A DNA stretch of 64,000 nucleotides, taken from Aphanothece hegewaldii CCALA 016 (GTDB taxonomy: Bacteria; Cyanobacteriota; Cyanobacteriia; Cyanobacteriales; Microcystaceae). The position numbers and the translations under genes were made by a program. The notes beneath the pieces are model-generated. The model did not search any database. It was not told where the DNA came from and worked only from the letters and a program-made list of their open reading frames with translations. Each line of letters begins with the position of its first letter. Position 1 is the first letter of the stretch. Of the stretch, positions 38,336 to 47,789 are shown piece after piece. The stretch is from NCBI RefSeq assembly GCF_003007785.1, contig NZ_PXOH01000010.1, forward strand, positions 1 through 64,000. The letters run 5' to 3'.

Positions 38336-39217
38336 CTAATTTTCTTCGCGCCAACTTTGTAATTGCCAATAAACTAAAAGAAAAGCCATTCCTAATAACA
38401 CCGTTGCTGCTGCTGCTGCATAACCAAATTCAAAATCGGCGAAAGCTTTCTCATAGATAAAATATACCAGTAAATTCGTCGAATTCAGTGGGCCACCGCC
38501 CGTAATGACGTATACTTGTTCAAAGCTTCTGAGGGTAAAAATAGCCGTTGTAATTGCTACAAAAATCATCGTTGATTGTAACCCTGGTAAGGTAATATGC
38601 CAGAATTTCGCCCATTCATTCGCCCCATCTAATTCGGCTGCTTCATACCGAGAAATGGGAATCGCTTGTAATCCCGCTAGAAATACAATGAGATTAATTC
38701 CTAATTGTTTCCAAATACTGAGTAAAATTAGAACAGGCATCGCCCAAACGGTACTACTTAGCCAAGGTATCGGATCAATCCCCAATAAAGATAGTAAATT
38801 ATTAACAGGGCCATCGGTTTGAAATAGCCAACGAAACCCTAAACCAACTGCAACAATAGAAGTAATAGAAGGCAAGAAAAAAGCAGTCCGCAACAACCCG
38901 CGTAATGGTATGGTTTGATTTAACAGAACCGCTAACCCCAAAGGAATAAATATACTGGGAATCACCGTCGCTACTGTAAAATAAATCGTATTCCTGACAA
39001 CTTGCCAAAAATCAGGATCACTAAACAGTCTAATATAGTTGCGAAGTCCTACCCAATGAATACCGCGTACTGTAAAACTACCACGTGTGAAACTGAGATA
39101 AATTAGATAAATAATTGGATAAAAAACGAAAATACTGAGTAAGATTAAAGCGGGGGCTAGGAAAATCCAAGCGACAATGTTATCCTGATCAAGCCAGTTG
39201 TGTTGTTTTTTCATCAT
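38336..39217 (-). CDS. Sugar-type ABC transporter permease (MalF-like)
   Basis: A 293-residue inner-membrane permease of carbohydrate ABC importers with six predicted helices. The first is in IVAWIFLAPALILLSIFVFY. The EAA loop that docks to the ATPase reads EAAELDGANEWAKFWHITLP near residue 198. Partner permease, binding protein and ATPase are not adjacent, so it works with components encoded elsewhere. The substrate is unknown. Its start codon lies nine bases from the divergent purN start. Confidence 0.9.
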   Translation of the reverse strand: MMKKQHNWLDQDNIVAWIFLAPALILLSIFVFYPIIYLIYLSFTRGSFTVRGIHWVGLRNYIRLFSDPDFWQVVRNTIYFTVATVIPSIFIPLGLAVLLNQTIPLRGLLRTAFFLPSITSIVAVGLGFRWLFQTDGPVNNLLSLLGIDPIPWLSSTVWAMPVLILLSIWKQLGINLIVFLAGLQAIPISRYEAAELDGANEWAKFWHITLPGLQSTMIFVAITTAIFTLRSFEQVYVITGGGPLNSTNLLVYFIYEKAFADFEFGYAAAAATVLLGMAFLLVYWQLQSWREEN

Positions 39218-39226
39218 GAATGATCT

Positions 39227-39874
39227 ATGACTGCTGTTCCCGATTTTACCCCTAGTTTGATTTCTCCTCAGTTAAGTGAAGCAGAATTATTTTTAGAACA
39301 ACCCCTCAAGTTAGGTGTTTTAGCGTCAGGAAGTGGTAGTAACTTTGAAGCTATCGCACAAGCTATCGAAAATAAAGAACTCAATGCAGTGATTCAAGTC
39401 CTAATCTACAATATACCTGATGCCAAAGTTAAAGAACGGGCCGATCGTTGGAATATTCCCACTGTATTTTTAAATCACCGAGACTATAAAAAACGAGAAG
39501 ATTTAGACACGGCGATCGTTGATATATTAAAAGAATATCAGGTGGAATGGGTAATTATGGCGGGATGGATGCGAATTGTTACAGAAGTTTTAGTGAATGC
39601 GTTTCCCAATCATGTGATCAATATTCACCCCAGTATTCTACCTAGTTTTAAAGGGATTCATGCGATTGAGCAAGCACTACAAGCAAAAGTCAAGGTTACT
39701 GGATGTACAGTACATTTGGTGAGTGTTGAAGTCGATAGCGGACTAATTTTAATGCAAGCCGTTGTCCCTATTTTAAGCGATGATACCCCCGAAACCTTAC
39801 ACGCTAGAATACAAGTACAAGAACATCGTATTTTTCCACAAGCGATCGTATTAGCGGCTAAACTGATAATTTGA
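39227..39874 (+). CDS. purN: Phosphoribosylglycinamide formyltransferase
   Basis: A 215-residue cytosolic purine-synthesis enzyme that transfers a formyl group from 10-formyl-THF to GAR. It has a 26-residue leader, then LKLGVLASGSGSNFEAIAQA, the catalytic block NIHPSILPSFKGIHAIEQAL (Asn, His) and GCTVHLVSVEVDSGLILMQA with the catalytic Asp. The leader is common in cyanobacterial PurN. Its promoter must lie inside the divergent permease gene. Confidence 0.95.
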   Translation: MTAVPDFTPSLISPQLSEAELFLEQPLKLGVLASGSGSNFEAIAQAIENKELNAVIQVLIYNIPDAKVKERADRWNIPTVFLNHRDYKKREDLDTAIVDILKEYQVEWVIMAGWMRIVTEVLVNAFPNHVINIHPSILPSFKGIHAIEQALQAKVKVTGCTVHLVSVEVDSGLILMQAVVPILSDDTPETLHARIQVQEHRIFPQAIVLAAKLII

Positions 39875-39927
39875 GACTACTTCAGATCAAACTTACTAAT
39901 TAAATAATTTTTAGTATATTAACCTTG

Positions 39928-40042
39928 CCAGAGAATAAATTCTCTGTCTCACAGCATAAGTCGGTTAAAACCGACTCATCATTAAGAAGCTAGTCTATTT
40001 TAATAGACTTGAGCTTTGAGCCGTGAAATTTATTTCACGGTG
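39928..40042. repeat. Multi-hairpin intergenic repeat, copy 1
   Basis: Four palindromes in a row: AGAGAATAAATTCTCT (39930-39945), GTCGGTTAAAACCGAC (39960-39975), AGTCTATTTTAATAGACT (39992-40009) and CCGTGAAATTTATTTCACGG (40021-40040). The same order of related palindromes occurs near 56023-56164. It sits between convergent purN and fghA. This looks like a dispersed structured repeat of the kind seen between cyanobacterial genes. Confidence 0.8.
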
Positions 40043-40110
40043 GTCTATGGAACTAACATTATCACCAAATTAATTTTTTATCTTCTATTATTTCTCATAT
40101 TTCTTGTAAC

Positions 40111-40959
40111 TCAAGATAATAAAGCCTTTGCATGATGGATAAAATGATCTTCAATAAAAGTCGCAATCATAAAATAACTGTGATCATAACCCGCATGGAA
40201 TCTGAGATTTAAAGATTGTCCCACCGACTGACACGCATCCGCAAACACTTCGGGTAAAAGTTGTTTTTGAATGTAATATGTATCATCCATTCCTTGATCA
40301 ATTAAAATCGGGTAGGATAACTGCGTTTTTTTGACTAATTCCGTTGCGTCGTATTCTTGCCATAACGCGAAATCCGTTCCTAAATAAGCAGAAAACGCAT
40401 TTTGTCCCCACTCATCCTGTATCGGGGCGCAAATCGGCGCAAAAGCAGACACAGAGCGATATTTTTCAGGGTTTTTCAAGGCACAAATTAACGCACCATG
40501 TCCCCCCATCGAATGACCAAAAATACTTTGACGAGTAGCATCAACTGAAAAATTAGCTTGAATCACATCGGGTAATTCTTGCGTCACATAACTATACATT
40601 TGATAATACTGTGACCAAGGTTCCACGATCGCATTTAGATAAAAACCCGCCCCACTTCCTAAATTATATACATCATCCTCACCAGGTATTCCCGTATTGC
40701 GAGGGCTAGTATCTGGAATAACTAATAAAATACCGTGTTGTGCCGCGTAACGTTGCGCCCCTGCTTTAATCGTAAAATTTTCATCAGTACAGGTTAAACC
40801 CGATAGATAATACAAAATGGGGACTTTCTGGGTTTTTGCTTGCGGAGGCACATACACCGCAAAATTCATATTTATATTGCAGCATTGAGAAAAATGACTA
40901 CAATACATCACCATTCCCTCAAAACACCGTGACTGCGATCGAATTGTTAACTCATTCAT
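40111..40959 (-). CDS. fghA: S-formylglutathione hydrolase
   Basis: A 282-residue cytosolic alpha/beta-hydrolase (esterase D family) that splits S-formylglutathione into formate and glutathione. It has the family segments VPILYYLSGLTCTDENF and PDTSPR, the nucleophile elbow GHSMGGHGAL, and a C-terminal catalytic His in HAGYDHSYF. It begins two bases after the end of the formaldehyde dehydrogenase gene, so the two steps of glutathione-dependent formaldehyde removal are co-transcribed. Confidence 0.95.
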   Translation of the reverse strand: MNELTIRSQSRCFEGMVMYCSHFSQCCNINMNFAVYVPPQAKTQKVPILYYLSGLTCTDENFTIKAGAQRYAAQHGILLVIPDTSPRNTGIPGEDDVYNLGSGAGFYLNAIVEPWSQYYQMYSYVTQELPDVIQANFSVDATRQSIFGHSMGGHGALICALKNPEKYRSVSAFAPICAPIQDEWGQNAFSAYLGTDFALWQEYDATELVKKTQLSYPILIDQGMDDTYYIQKQLLPEVFADACQSVGQSLNLRFHAGYDHSYFMIATFIEDHFIHHAKALLS

Positions 40960-40961
40960 AT

Positions 40962-42071
40962 TTAGAACGTTACCACACTACGAATAGACTTACCTTGGTG
41001 CATCAACTCAAACGCATCATTAATTTTATCTAAGGGCATGACATGAGTAATCAAATCATCAATATTAATTTTGCCATCCATATACCAATCGACAATTTTT
41101 GGTACATCTGTTCGTCCTCTAGCCCCACCAAAAGCCGTACCTTTCCAGACTCTACCCGTGACTAACTGAAAAGGACGTGTTTTAATTTCTTGCCCTGCAC
41201 CAGCAACCCCGATAATGGTACTAACACCCCATCCTTTGTGACAACATTCCAACGCTTGACGCATCAAGTCTACATTACCGACACACTCAAAACTATAATC
41301 CGCGCCACCTTTCGTTAAATCTACCAGATATTTAACTAAATCTCCCTCAACTTCCTTGGGGTTTACAAAATGCGTCATGCCAAATTTTTCGGCTAATTCT
41401 TTTCGATTTGGGTTAATATCAACACCAACAATCATATCAGCCCCAACCATTCGCGCCCCTTGCAGTACATTTAAACCAATTCCACCCAAGCCAAAAACGA
41501 CCACTTTAGAACCCGGTTCGACTTTCGCTGTATTAATGACTGCACCTATTCCCGTTGTCACACCACATCCGATATAACAAACCTTATCAAAGGGCGCATC
41601 CTCTCTGATTTTCGCCACTGCAATTTCTGGTAAAACTGTATAGTTAGCAAAGGTAGACGTTCCCATATAATGATGTAGCATTTGCCCATCGAGTGAAAAA
41701 CGACTCGTACCATCCGGCATAACTCCCCTACCTTGGGTGGCTCGAATTGCTTGACAAAGATTCGTTTTCATGCTAAGACAATATTCACACTGACGACATT
41801 CGGGAGTATAAAGAGGAATTACCCGATCGCCCTCTTTAAGACTCGTCACACCTGCACCCACTTCGACGACGACCCCCGCCCCTTCATGTCCTAAAATTGC
41901 GGGGAATAGCCCTTCTGGATCAGCCCCAGATAGAGTATAAGCATCAGTATGACAAATACCAGTCGCTTTAATTTCGATTAAGACTTCGCCAGATTTCGGG
42001 TTTTCGAGTTGCACTGTTTCGATACTCAAAGGTTTACCCGCTTCTAAAGCCACAGCCGCTTTAACATCCAT
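40962..42071 (-). CDS. frmA: S-(hydroxymethyl)glutathione dehydrogenase / class III alcohol dehydrogenase
   Basis: A 369-residue zinc-dependent dehydrogenase that oxidises S-hydroxymethylglutathione (from formaldehyde and glutathione) with NAD. Catalytic zinc ligands lie in [14 protein letters not shown] and GHEGAGVV. The structural zinc site is [17 protein letters not shown]. The nucleotide-binding motif is [17 protein letters not shown]. Class III features and the downstream fghA make the assignment firm; nitrosoglutathione reduction is a known second activity of the family. Confidence 0.95.
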   Translation of the reverse strand: MDVKAAVALEAGKPLSIETVQLENPKSGEVLIEIKATGICHTDAYTLSGADPEGLFPAILGHEGAGVVVEVGAGVTSLKEGDRVIPLYTPECRQCEYCLSMKTNLCQAIRATQGRGVMPDGTSRFSLDGQMLHHYMGTSTFANYTVLPEIAVAKIREDAPFDKVCYIGCGVTTGIGAVINTAKVEPGSKVVVFGLGGIGLNVLQGARMVGADMIVGVDINPNRKELAEKFGMTHFVNPKEVEGDLVKYLVDLTKGGADYSFECVGNVDLMRQALECCHKGWGVSTIIGVAGAGQEIKTRPFQLVTGRVWKGTAFGGARGRTDVPKIVDWYMDGKINIDDLITHVMPLDKINDAFELMHQGKSIRSVVTF

Positions 42072-42164
42072 AAATTTTGTTTAATATGAAGTGAGACAGA
42101 AACGCTTGTCATTACCCATCTTATCTTTAAAATGGATATCGTTTAATTAGGTAATACCATAACG

Positions 42165-42437
42165 ATGCCTGATATTATTTGGTCAGATTATCTAAGATAT
42201 CGAGCAAGACTAAGACAATTTGACCTTGCTAAAATTGAAGAAATTCTCAGATATTCAGGAGAAAGATATTATGACACGGTTAGCGATCGTATGATTGCAG
42301 TAGGAAAACACAACAATAGTTTAGTAATGATTCCTTATGAAGTTAACGAGCAATCCATTACACCTGTAACCATTCACACTACAACACGCCAACAAATACA
42401 ATATCGTTTTAGAACTGGAAGATTTGTCAATGAATAA
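42165..42437 (+). CDS. DUF4258-like putative toxin
   Basis: A 90-residue protein (MPDIIWSDYLRYRARLRQFD) with the core ILRYSGERYYDTVSDRMIAVG and the C-terminal TPVTIHTTTRQQIQYRFRTG. It resembles the RelE-like DUF4258 proteins that pair with small DUF2283 proteins. The downstream DUF2283 gene overlaps it, supporting a toxin-antitoxin or toxin-like module. Activity has not been shown for this family member. Confidence 0.7.
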   Translation: MPDIIWSDYLRYRARLRQFDLAKIEEILRYSGERYYDTVSDRMIAVGKHNNSLVMIPYEVNEQSITPVTIHTTTRQQIQYRFRTGRFVNE

Positions 42438-42648
42438 AACAAAAATGGTTTATTTTGAAAAAGAAGATATTCTTCATCTTACGATTACAGATGAAGCCGA
42501 AGCAGATAGCTTAGAGATTAGCCCAAATATTACGGCTGAACTAAATGAATTTGGAGAATTAATTGGAATAGAAATCATCCAGGCGAGTTCTTTTATTCGA
42601 GATACTATTTTAGAATCAGCCCAAATCAAACTCCTTAAACAAGGATAG
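42430..42648 (+). CDS. DUF2283 protein, putative antitoxin partner
   Basis: A 72-residue DUF2283 protein. It has the typical MVYFEKEDILHLTITDEAEA opening, with DSLEISPNITAELNEFGELI and IGIEIIQAS in the body. It starts inside the previous gene (overlap of eight bases from the ATG at 42430), which suggests coupled translation. DUF2283 proteins are small beta-rich partners of RelE-like toxins. Confidence 0.75.
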   Translation: MNKTKMVYFEKEDILHLTITDEAEADSLEISPNITAELNEFGELIGIEIIQASSFIRDTILESAQIKLLKQG

Positions 42649-42670
42649 GGCAGGCCCAAAGCCCACCCTA
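42646..42670. terminator. Palindromic terminator between convergent genes
   Basis: TAGGGCAGGC (42646-42655) can pair with GCCCACCCTA (42661-42670), apart from a few imperfect positions, around a short loop. It begins at the stop of the DUF2283 gene and ends nine bases before the end of folE, so it may terminate both. The GCCCACC arm resembles the hairpin repeats near 6.1 and 8.3 kb. Confidence 0.6.
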
Positions 42671-42678
42671 CACAAATC

Positions 42679-43404
42679 TTAGAAGAAGTTGGGTCGATGA
42701 TGAATTAGATTCAAAAATTCTTCACGGGTTTTTTGTTCTTCTTGAAATACCCCTAACATCGCGCTGGTAACTGTCCAAGAACCCGGTTTTTGTACTCCCC
42801 GCATTACCATACACATATGGGTGGCTTCCATGACAACCGCTACACCTTGGGGATCTAAAATATCTTGAACTGCTTCTGCTATTTGACGGGTGAGGCGTTC
42901 TTGTACTTGTAAGCGTCTAGAAAACATTTCGACAATACGCGCTAGTTTACTTAAACCGACAACCTTTTGATTAGGAATATAGGCAACATGGGCCCGTCCC
43001 ATAAAAGGTAACATATGATGTTCACACAGACTGAAAAAGTCAATATCTCGGACTAAAACCATTTCATTATGACCTTCATCAAATATTGCACCATTGACGA
43101 GGGTTTCTAAAGATTGGTGATAGCCTTGAGTTAAAAATTGCATGGCTTCAGCGACTCGTTTTGGCGTTTTGAGGAGTCCTTCGCGTTCGGGATCTTCACC
43201 AACTGCTTTTAACATGGTGTGTACAGCATCCATCAGGTGTTCTTTACTGACTTCGGGGTTTTCCTGAATTTGCGGTACTTGTCCATTATGAGTGTTACGA
43301 TCGGGGCGTGTCGTCACACGTTCGCTTAATTTATTCCCAGAATCACTGTTAGTACCATCAGGAGAAGAATTTGGGCGATTTAAACCGTTAGAAGCTATGG
43401 TCAT
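42679..43404 (-). CDS. folE: GTP cyclohydrolase I
   Basis: A 241-residue cytosolic enzyme that converts GTP to 7,8-dihydroneopterin triphosphate, the first step to folate and other pterins. After a polar 50-residue leader come [20 protein letters not shown], the zinc ligands in [20 protein letters not shown] and [15 protein letters not shown], and [16 protein letters not shown]. The leader is longer than in E. coli but common in cyanobacteria. It may be co-transcribed with the SDR gene 41 bases upstream. Confidence 0.95.
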   Translation of the reverse strand: MTIASNGLNRPNSSPDGTNSDSGNKLSERVTTRPDRNTHNGQVPQIQENPEVSKEHLMDAVHTMLKAVGEDPEREGLLKTPKRVAEAMQFLTQGYHQSLETLVNGAIFDEGHNEMVLVRDIDFFSLCEHHMLPFMGRAHVAYIPNQKVVGLSKLARIVEMFSRRLQVQERLTRQIAEAVQDILDPQGVAVVMEATHMCMVMRGVQKPGSWTVTSAMLGVFQEEQKTREEFLNLIHHRPNFF

Positions 43405-43445
43405 AGTAAGAAAAATAAATTAAGGTGAATGAATTAAAATCGGTT

Positions 43446-44174
43446 TTACAGGGTTCCTGCACTAGAAGTCAGGGTTATTGTTTCAATAACTGCTTCTTCT
43501 GGTAAAAGAACTGCTTGTAAAATTACTTGGGCAACTGTTTCGGGAGTTAACATCATTAAGCGATCAAAATCAGCTTGTACAGTATCAGTATCCCAAATGG
43601 GTGTATTGACTGAACCTGGACAAACACTGATTACACGGATCTGATTTTCTCTTTCTTCTTGGGCTAGAACTTGTGAAAAAGAGACTAAACCCGCTTTACT
43701 GACACAATATGCCCCCCAACCAGCAAAAGCATTTTGCGCCGCGATCGAGGCTATATTAACAATAGTTCCTCTTTTTCGTTGACGCATTTTGGGCAATATA
43801 CCCATCACACATTCAAAAATGCTAGTTAAATTCAGATTTAATACTGCTTGCCAATCCGATAAGGACGTGTCACTCAGCAAGTTAGTATAACCCATTCCAG
43901 CATTATTGACTATAATATTAATCGGGCCAAAATCATCATCGATCCTAGCGATATTTTCTTTAACTGTTGTCAGGTCAGCTAAATCGATCGCATAGGCTTT
44001 CGCTTCCACACCTAAATCTCTAGCTGATAAAGCTACTAATTCGAGTTTATCAATAGAACGGCTCACTAAAGCGAGATCAATTCCCGCCCTGGCAAAGGCT
44101 AAAGCAGTGGCTTTACCTATTCCGCTACTTGCCCCTGTAATAATGGCTCGCTGTTGATTTGATTTAACATCCAT
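43446..44174 (-). CDS. Short-chain dehydrogenase/reductase (SDR)
   Basis: A 242-residue NAD(P)-dependent oxidoreductase of the classical SDR type. The cofactor motif is TGASSGIGKATALAFARAG, followed by NNAGMGY, the catalytic Ser in VNIASIAA and YCVSKAG (YxxxK). Substrate is unknown; sepiapterin reductase-like or ketoacyl-reductase-like roles are possible and the position before folE is suggestive only. The ATG at 44174 is preferred over an upstream TTG. Confidence 0.9.
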   Translation of the reverse strand: MDVKSNQQRAIITGASSGIGKATALAFARAGIDLALVSRSIDKLELVALSARDLGVEAKAYAIDLADLTTVKENIARIDDDFGPINIIVNNAGMGYTNLLSDTSLSDWQAVLNLNLTSIFECVMGILPKMRQRKRGTIVNIASIAAQNAFAGWGAYCVSKAGLVSFSQVLAQEERENQIRVISVCPGSVNTPIWDTDTVQADFDRLMMLTPETVAQVILQAVLLPEEAVIETITLTSSAGTL

Positions 44175-44584
44175 AATCAATTTTTAGTTTTAATAACTCA
44201 ATAGAATTAAGGCCAGGTTAAGTGAGGCATTAACCCTATATAAATAGCACTGAGTGCCGATCTAGAGTAGCTAATATATTTAAAAAAGCTACTTTAAAAA
44301 GTGTGCCGTTGACGAAAAATAAAACATGAGTGAGCTTTTAGCAAGTACAGTAAGATTAAAAATTGTTACAAAAAGTTACATTATCGATTATAGCATGATA
44401 AGTTTGAGAATCGAATTATGCAACGATTGAAGGAATTTATAATTACTGAGCGAGCCATTTTCTATTCGTGATGGGTTTAGACTTCAAGAAAAATTTGAAT
44501 GAATCAACCATTGAGAACAGATCAAAGCTGAATAAATGGGAGAAGATAGATAAATAAGAGCGAGTTGGAAAGGATGAAAAGCTT
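44175..44584. promoter_or_regulatory. Divergent promoter region (SDR / nucleotidyltransferase)
   Basis: About 410 bases between divergent genes hold no convincing gene. An AAAGGA ribosome-binding site lies about ten bases before the nucleotidyltransferase ATG. Short open frames here look like chance. Confidence 0.45.
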
Positions 44585-47110
44585 ATGCGTGCAGTTTTGA
44601 TGGCTGGGGGCTCAGGAACAAGATTACGTCCTTTAACCTGTGAACTGCCTAAACCGATGGTTCCTATTTTAAATCGTCCGATCGCAGAACATATCATAAA
44701 CTTACTCAAACGCAACAATATCACGGAAATTATCACGACGCTACATTATTTACCCGATGTGATCCAAGATTATTTTCAAGATGGTAGTGATTTTGGGGTG
44801 AAGATGAAATACTCTGTAGAAGAAGATCAACCCCTTGGTACAGCAGGAAGTGTCAAAAATATTGCAGAATTATTGGATGATACTTTTTTGGTGATTAGTG
44901 GCGATAGTATTACCGATTTTGATCTAAATGCTGCGATCGAGTTCCACAAAAGCAAACAATCCAAAGCCACTATCATTTTAACACGTGTACAAAATCCCAT
45001 CGATTTTGGGGTAGTGATTACCGATAAAGAACAAAGAATTCAAAGATTTCTCGAAAAACCCTCGACGAGCGAAGTCTTTTCCGATACCGTCAATATTGGG
45101 ACCTATATTCTAGAACCCGAAGTTTTGCAATACATCAAGGAAAATGAAGAATCAGATTTTTCACAAGATTTATTTCCTTTACTTTTAGCCGAAAATGAGC
45201 CAATTTATGGCTATATCGCCGAGGGGTATTGGTGTGATGTTGGACATTTAGAAGTCTATCGAGAGGCGCAATACGATGCCCTACACGGTAAAGTTAAGTT
45301 AGATTTTGCCTACGAAGAAAAAAAACAAGGACTTTGGGTAGGCAGTAATACTTACATTGATGCAACGGCTAAGATTCAATCACCAACAATGATCGGACAT
45401 AATTGCCGTATTGGTCCCAATGTGATTATAGAAGGAGAAACCATCATTGGCGATAACGTCACCATTGGAGGCGGAACCCAAATTAAGCGATCGATTATTT
45501 GGAATGGCGTTATGATTGGAGAAGAGGCCCAACTCACCGCCTGTACGATCGCCAGAGGAACACGCATCGAACGACGCGCCCAAGTTGCTGAAGCTGCCGT
45601 TATTGGACAACTTTCAACCGTCGGGGAAGAAGCGCAAATTAATAACGGAGTCAGGGTATGGCCGAGTAAACGCATCGAGTCTGGAGCAATCTTAAATATT
45701 AACCTGATTTGGGGTAGTACCGCTCAACGTAATTTATTTGGACAACGTGGCGTTTCAGGTTTAGCTAATATTGATATTACGCCAGAATTTGCCGTTAAAC
45801 TGGGTGCAGCTTATGGTTCAACCCTGAAACCAGGTTCAATGGTCATGGTATCACGAGATCAGCGCAGTGTCTCCCGTATGGTCAGCCGTTCTATTATTGG
45901 GGGGTTGATGTCGGTGGGTGTGCATATCCAAAACCTGCAAGCGACGGCTATTCCCATTGCACGTACCATGACTTCTCGTTTGGGTGTGGTCGGTGGCATC
46001 CATGTTAGAATTCATCCAGACCGGCCAGATTTTTTATTAATCGAATTTTTTGACTCTAAAGGTATTAATCTTTCTAAGGCTAAAGAAAAGAAAATTGAAG
46101 GAGCCTATTTTAAAGAAGATTTACGACGAGTTGGCATTCAGGATATCGGTATTATTTCCTATCCTGCCAATATTCTTGATACCTATCGTAATACTTTTGA
46201 AGCCAAGTTGAATGTCGAAGCGGTTCGCAATAGTAGTTCAAAAATCGTCATTGACTATGTTTATGGCGTGTCGGGTGCAATTTTACCAGACTTCTTGACA
46301 AAATTCGGTTGTGATGCTGTGGTCTTAAATGCCAGTTTACGTCAAGCAGCTTTATCGACTCAGGAACGGGAAACCCTTCTCTATCAACTTGGACAAGTGG
46401 TAGAAGCTCTCAAAGGCAATTTAGGCGTACAGGTTTCAGCTAATGGTGAACAATTTATTTTAGTCGATGAGGGGGGCATTCCGATCCGAGGCGAACAATT
46501 AACCGCTTTGATGGTGAATACCATTCTAACCGCTAATCCCAGAGGTACGATCGTTGTTCCTGTCCATGCGTCGAGTGCAGTAGAACAGATTGTTCGTCGC
46601 CACGATGGTAAAATTAAACGGACTAAAGCCAATCCTACCGCATTGATGGAGGCTTCTCAATCTATCCCGAATGTGGTTTTAGGGGGAAGTGGTGATATGG
46701 GTTTTATTTTTCCCTATCTCCATCCTGGGTTTGATGCGATGTTTAGTATTGCGAAACTCTTGGAAATGCTCACCATTCAAGAGCGATCGCTGGCTCAAAT
46801 TCGCGCAGTTTTACCGAAAATATGCCATAAATCGACGACTGTTCGGTGTCCTTGGAAAATTAAAGGGGCTTTGATGCGTAATTTCATCGAAACTCATTCG
46901 ACAGAAGATTTAGAGTTAATTGATGGAGTAAAAATTATTAGTCATCATAATGATAATTGGGTGTTAATTTTACCCGATGCGGGGGAACCCTTAGTACATC
47001 TCTATGCGAATAGTGAAGACCGAGAATGGGTTGAACAATCTCTTAAATCTTATCGTCAACAGGTTCAGCAATTTATCGAGCAAGAACAAGGGACGATTAT
47101 CAGTGTTTAG
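44585..47110 (+). CDS. Sugar-1-phosphate nucleotidyltransferase / phosphomannomutase-like fusion
   Basis: An 841-residue cytosolic protein. The N-terminal nucleotidyltransferase domain (1-235) has [21 protein letters not shown] left-handed beta-helix of hexapeptides follows (about 250-370; [20 protein letters not shown]). The last 450 residues resemble phosphoglucomutase/phosphomannomutase domains. The usual catalytic Ser loop TxSHNP is not evident; the corresponding region reads [17 protein letters not shown]. It matches the long cyanobacterial mannose-1-phosphate guanylyltransferase-type proteins, so it probably makes an activated sugar for polysaccharides, with the mutase half possibly regulatory. 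Confidence 0.85.
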   Translation: MRAVLMAGGSGTRLRPLTCELPKPMVPILNRPIAEHIINLLKRNNITEIITTLHYLPDVIQDYFQDGSDFGVKMKYSVEEDQPLGTAGSVKNIAELLDDTFLVISGDSITDFDLNAAIEFHKSKQSKATIILTRVQNPIDFGVVITDKEQRIQRFLEKPSTSEVFSDTVNIGTYILEPEVLQYIKENEESDFSQDLFPLLLAENEPIYGYIAEGYWCDVGHLEVYREAQYDALHGKVKLDFAYEEKKQGLWVGSNTYIDATAKIQSPTMIGHNCRIGPNVIIEGETIIGDNVTIGGGTQIKRSIIWNGVMIGEEAQLTACTIARGTRIERRAQVAEAAVIGQLSTVGEEAQINNGVRVWPSKRIESGAILNINLIWGSTAQRNLFGQRGVSGLANIDITPEFAVKLGAAYGSTLKPGSMVMVSRDQRSVSRMVSRSIIGGLMSVGVHIQNLQATAIPIARTMTSRLGVVGGIHVRIHPDRPDFLLIEFFDSKGINLSKAKEKKIEGAYFKEDLRRVGIQDIGIISYPANILDTYRNTFEAKLNVEAVRNSSSKIVIDYVYGVSGAILPDFLTKFGCDAVVLNASLRQAALSTQERETLLYQLGQVVEALKGNLGVQVSANGEQFILVDEGGIPIRGEQLTALMVNTILTANPRGTIVVPVHASSAVEQIVRRHDGKIKRTKANPTALMEASQSIPNVVLGGSGDMGFIFPYLHPGFDAMFSIAKLLEMLTIQERSLAQIRAVLPKICHKSTTVRCPWKIKGALMRNFIETHSTEDLELIDGVKIISHHNDNWVLILPDAGEPLVHLYANSEDREWVEQSLKSYRQQVQQFIEQEQGTIISV

Positions 47111-47192
47111 ATTCTCCCTGTTCTCGTACACTTGTTCTATCATAGAAAGAGTAGATTTTTTATACCCTATAAACTTAGGAGACGGGTCACTT

Positions 47193-47705
47193 ATGAATAG
47201 TTTTGTACTAATGGCGAAAATTATTCGGAGTCCAGAATTACGTTACACTCAAGATAAACAAACACCGATCGCACAGATGTTAGTCGAGTTTGAAGGACAA
47301 AAACCCGAAGAACCTTCCTCTACATTGAAAGTCGTGGGTTGGGGCAATTTAGCTACGGAAATTACCGAAAAATATACAGAAGGCGATCGTGTTATTATTG
47401 AAGGCCGTCTCTCGATGAATGTACTTGATCGTCCTGAAGGATACAAAGAAAAACGCGCCGAGTTAGTCGTTTCTCATATTTATCATTTAGATCATCTGGG
47501 ATATGAAAGCAGCTATACTCCAACCAGCACCGCTACAGCCTCACCAAAAACCGAAAAAGTGGTCCCCATGAATGCTTATAAAAACAAAACCACTGAACCC
47601 GCTAAAGAAAAAGACTTTGATGAGCCAATTTATGAAACTAACTTTTCAGCCTCGCAACCCGTAGCCGCAAATGTAGAACAAGATTTAGATGATATTCCAT
47701 TTTAG
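47193..47705 (+). CDS. Single-stranded DNA-binding (SSB)-like protein
   Basis: A 170-residue OB-fold protein: MNSFVLMAKIIRSPELRYTQ, then PSSTLKVVGWGNLATEITEK and GDRVIIEGRLSMNVLDRPEG. A disordered linker follows, and the tail is acidic, ending EQDLDDIPF, the DDIPF-type tip by which SSB recruits repair proteins. The OB domain is diverged from canonical SSB, and cyanobacteria often carry two. An AGGAG ribosome-binding site precedes the ATG at 47193; upstream open sequence overlapping the previous gene is not considered coding. Confidence 0.85.
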   Translation: MNSFVLMAKIIRSPELRYTQDKQTPIAQMLVEFEGQKPEEPSSTLKVVGWGNLATEITEKYTEGDRVIIEGRLSMNVLDRPEGYKEKRAELVVSHIYHLDHLGYESSYTPTSTATASPKTEKVVPMNAYKNKTTEPAKEKDFDEPIYETNFSASQPVAANVEQDLDDIPF

Positions 47706-47764
47706 GCTGTTGTTCATTCAAAAAATTTAATCTATTACTGAGAAAAATAAAATTGATCTTGAAT

Positions 47765-47783
47765 GGGTTTGGCGACCAAACCC
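47765..47783. repeat. Palindromic repeat GGGTTTGG-N3-CCAAACCC
   Basis: A perfect copy (loop CGA) placed between the convergent SSB-like and sacsin-like genes, seven bases from the end of the latter. See 10077-10095 and 61683-61701. Confidence 0.75.
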
Positions 47784-47789
47784 CTACAA

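Noticed and set aside
47004..47192. A long N-terminal extension of the SSB-like protein overlapping the nucleotidyltransferase gene.
   Set aside because: The extension lies in a shadow frame of the upstream gene, while the ATG at 47193 has a ribosome-binding site and gives the OB-fold start.
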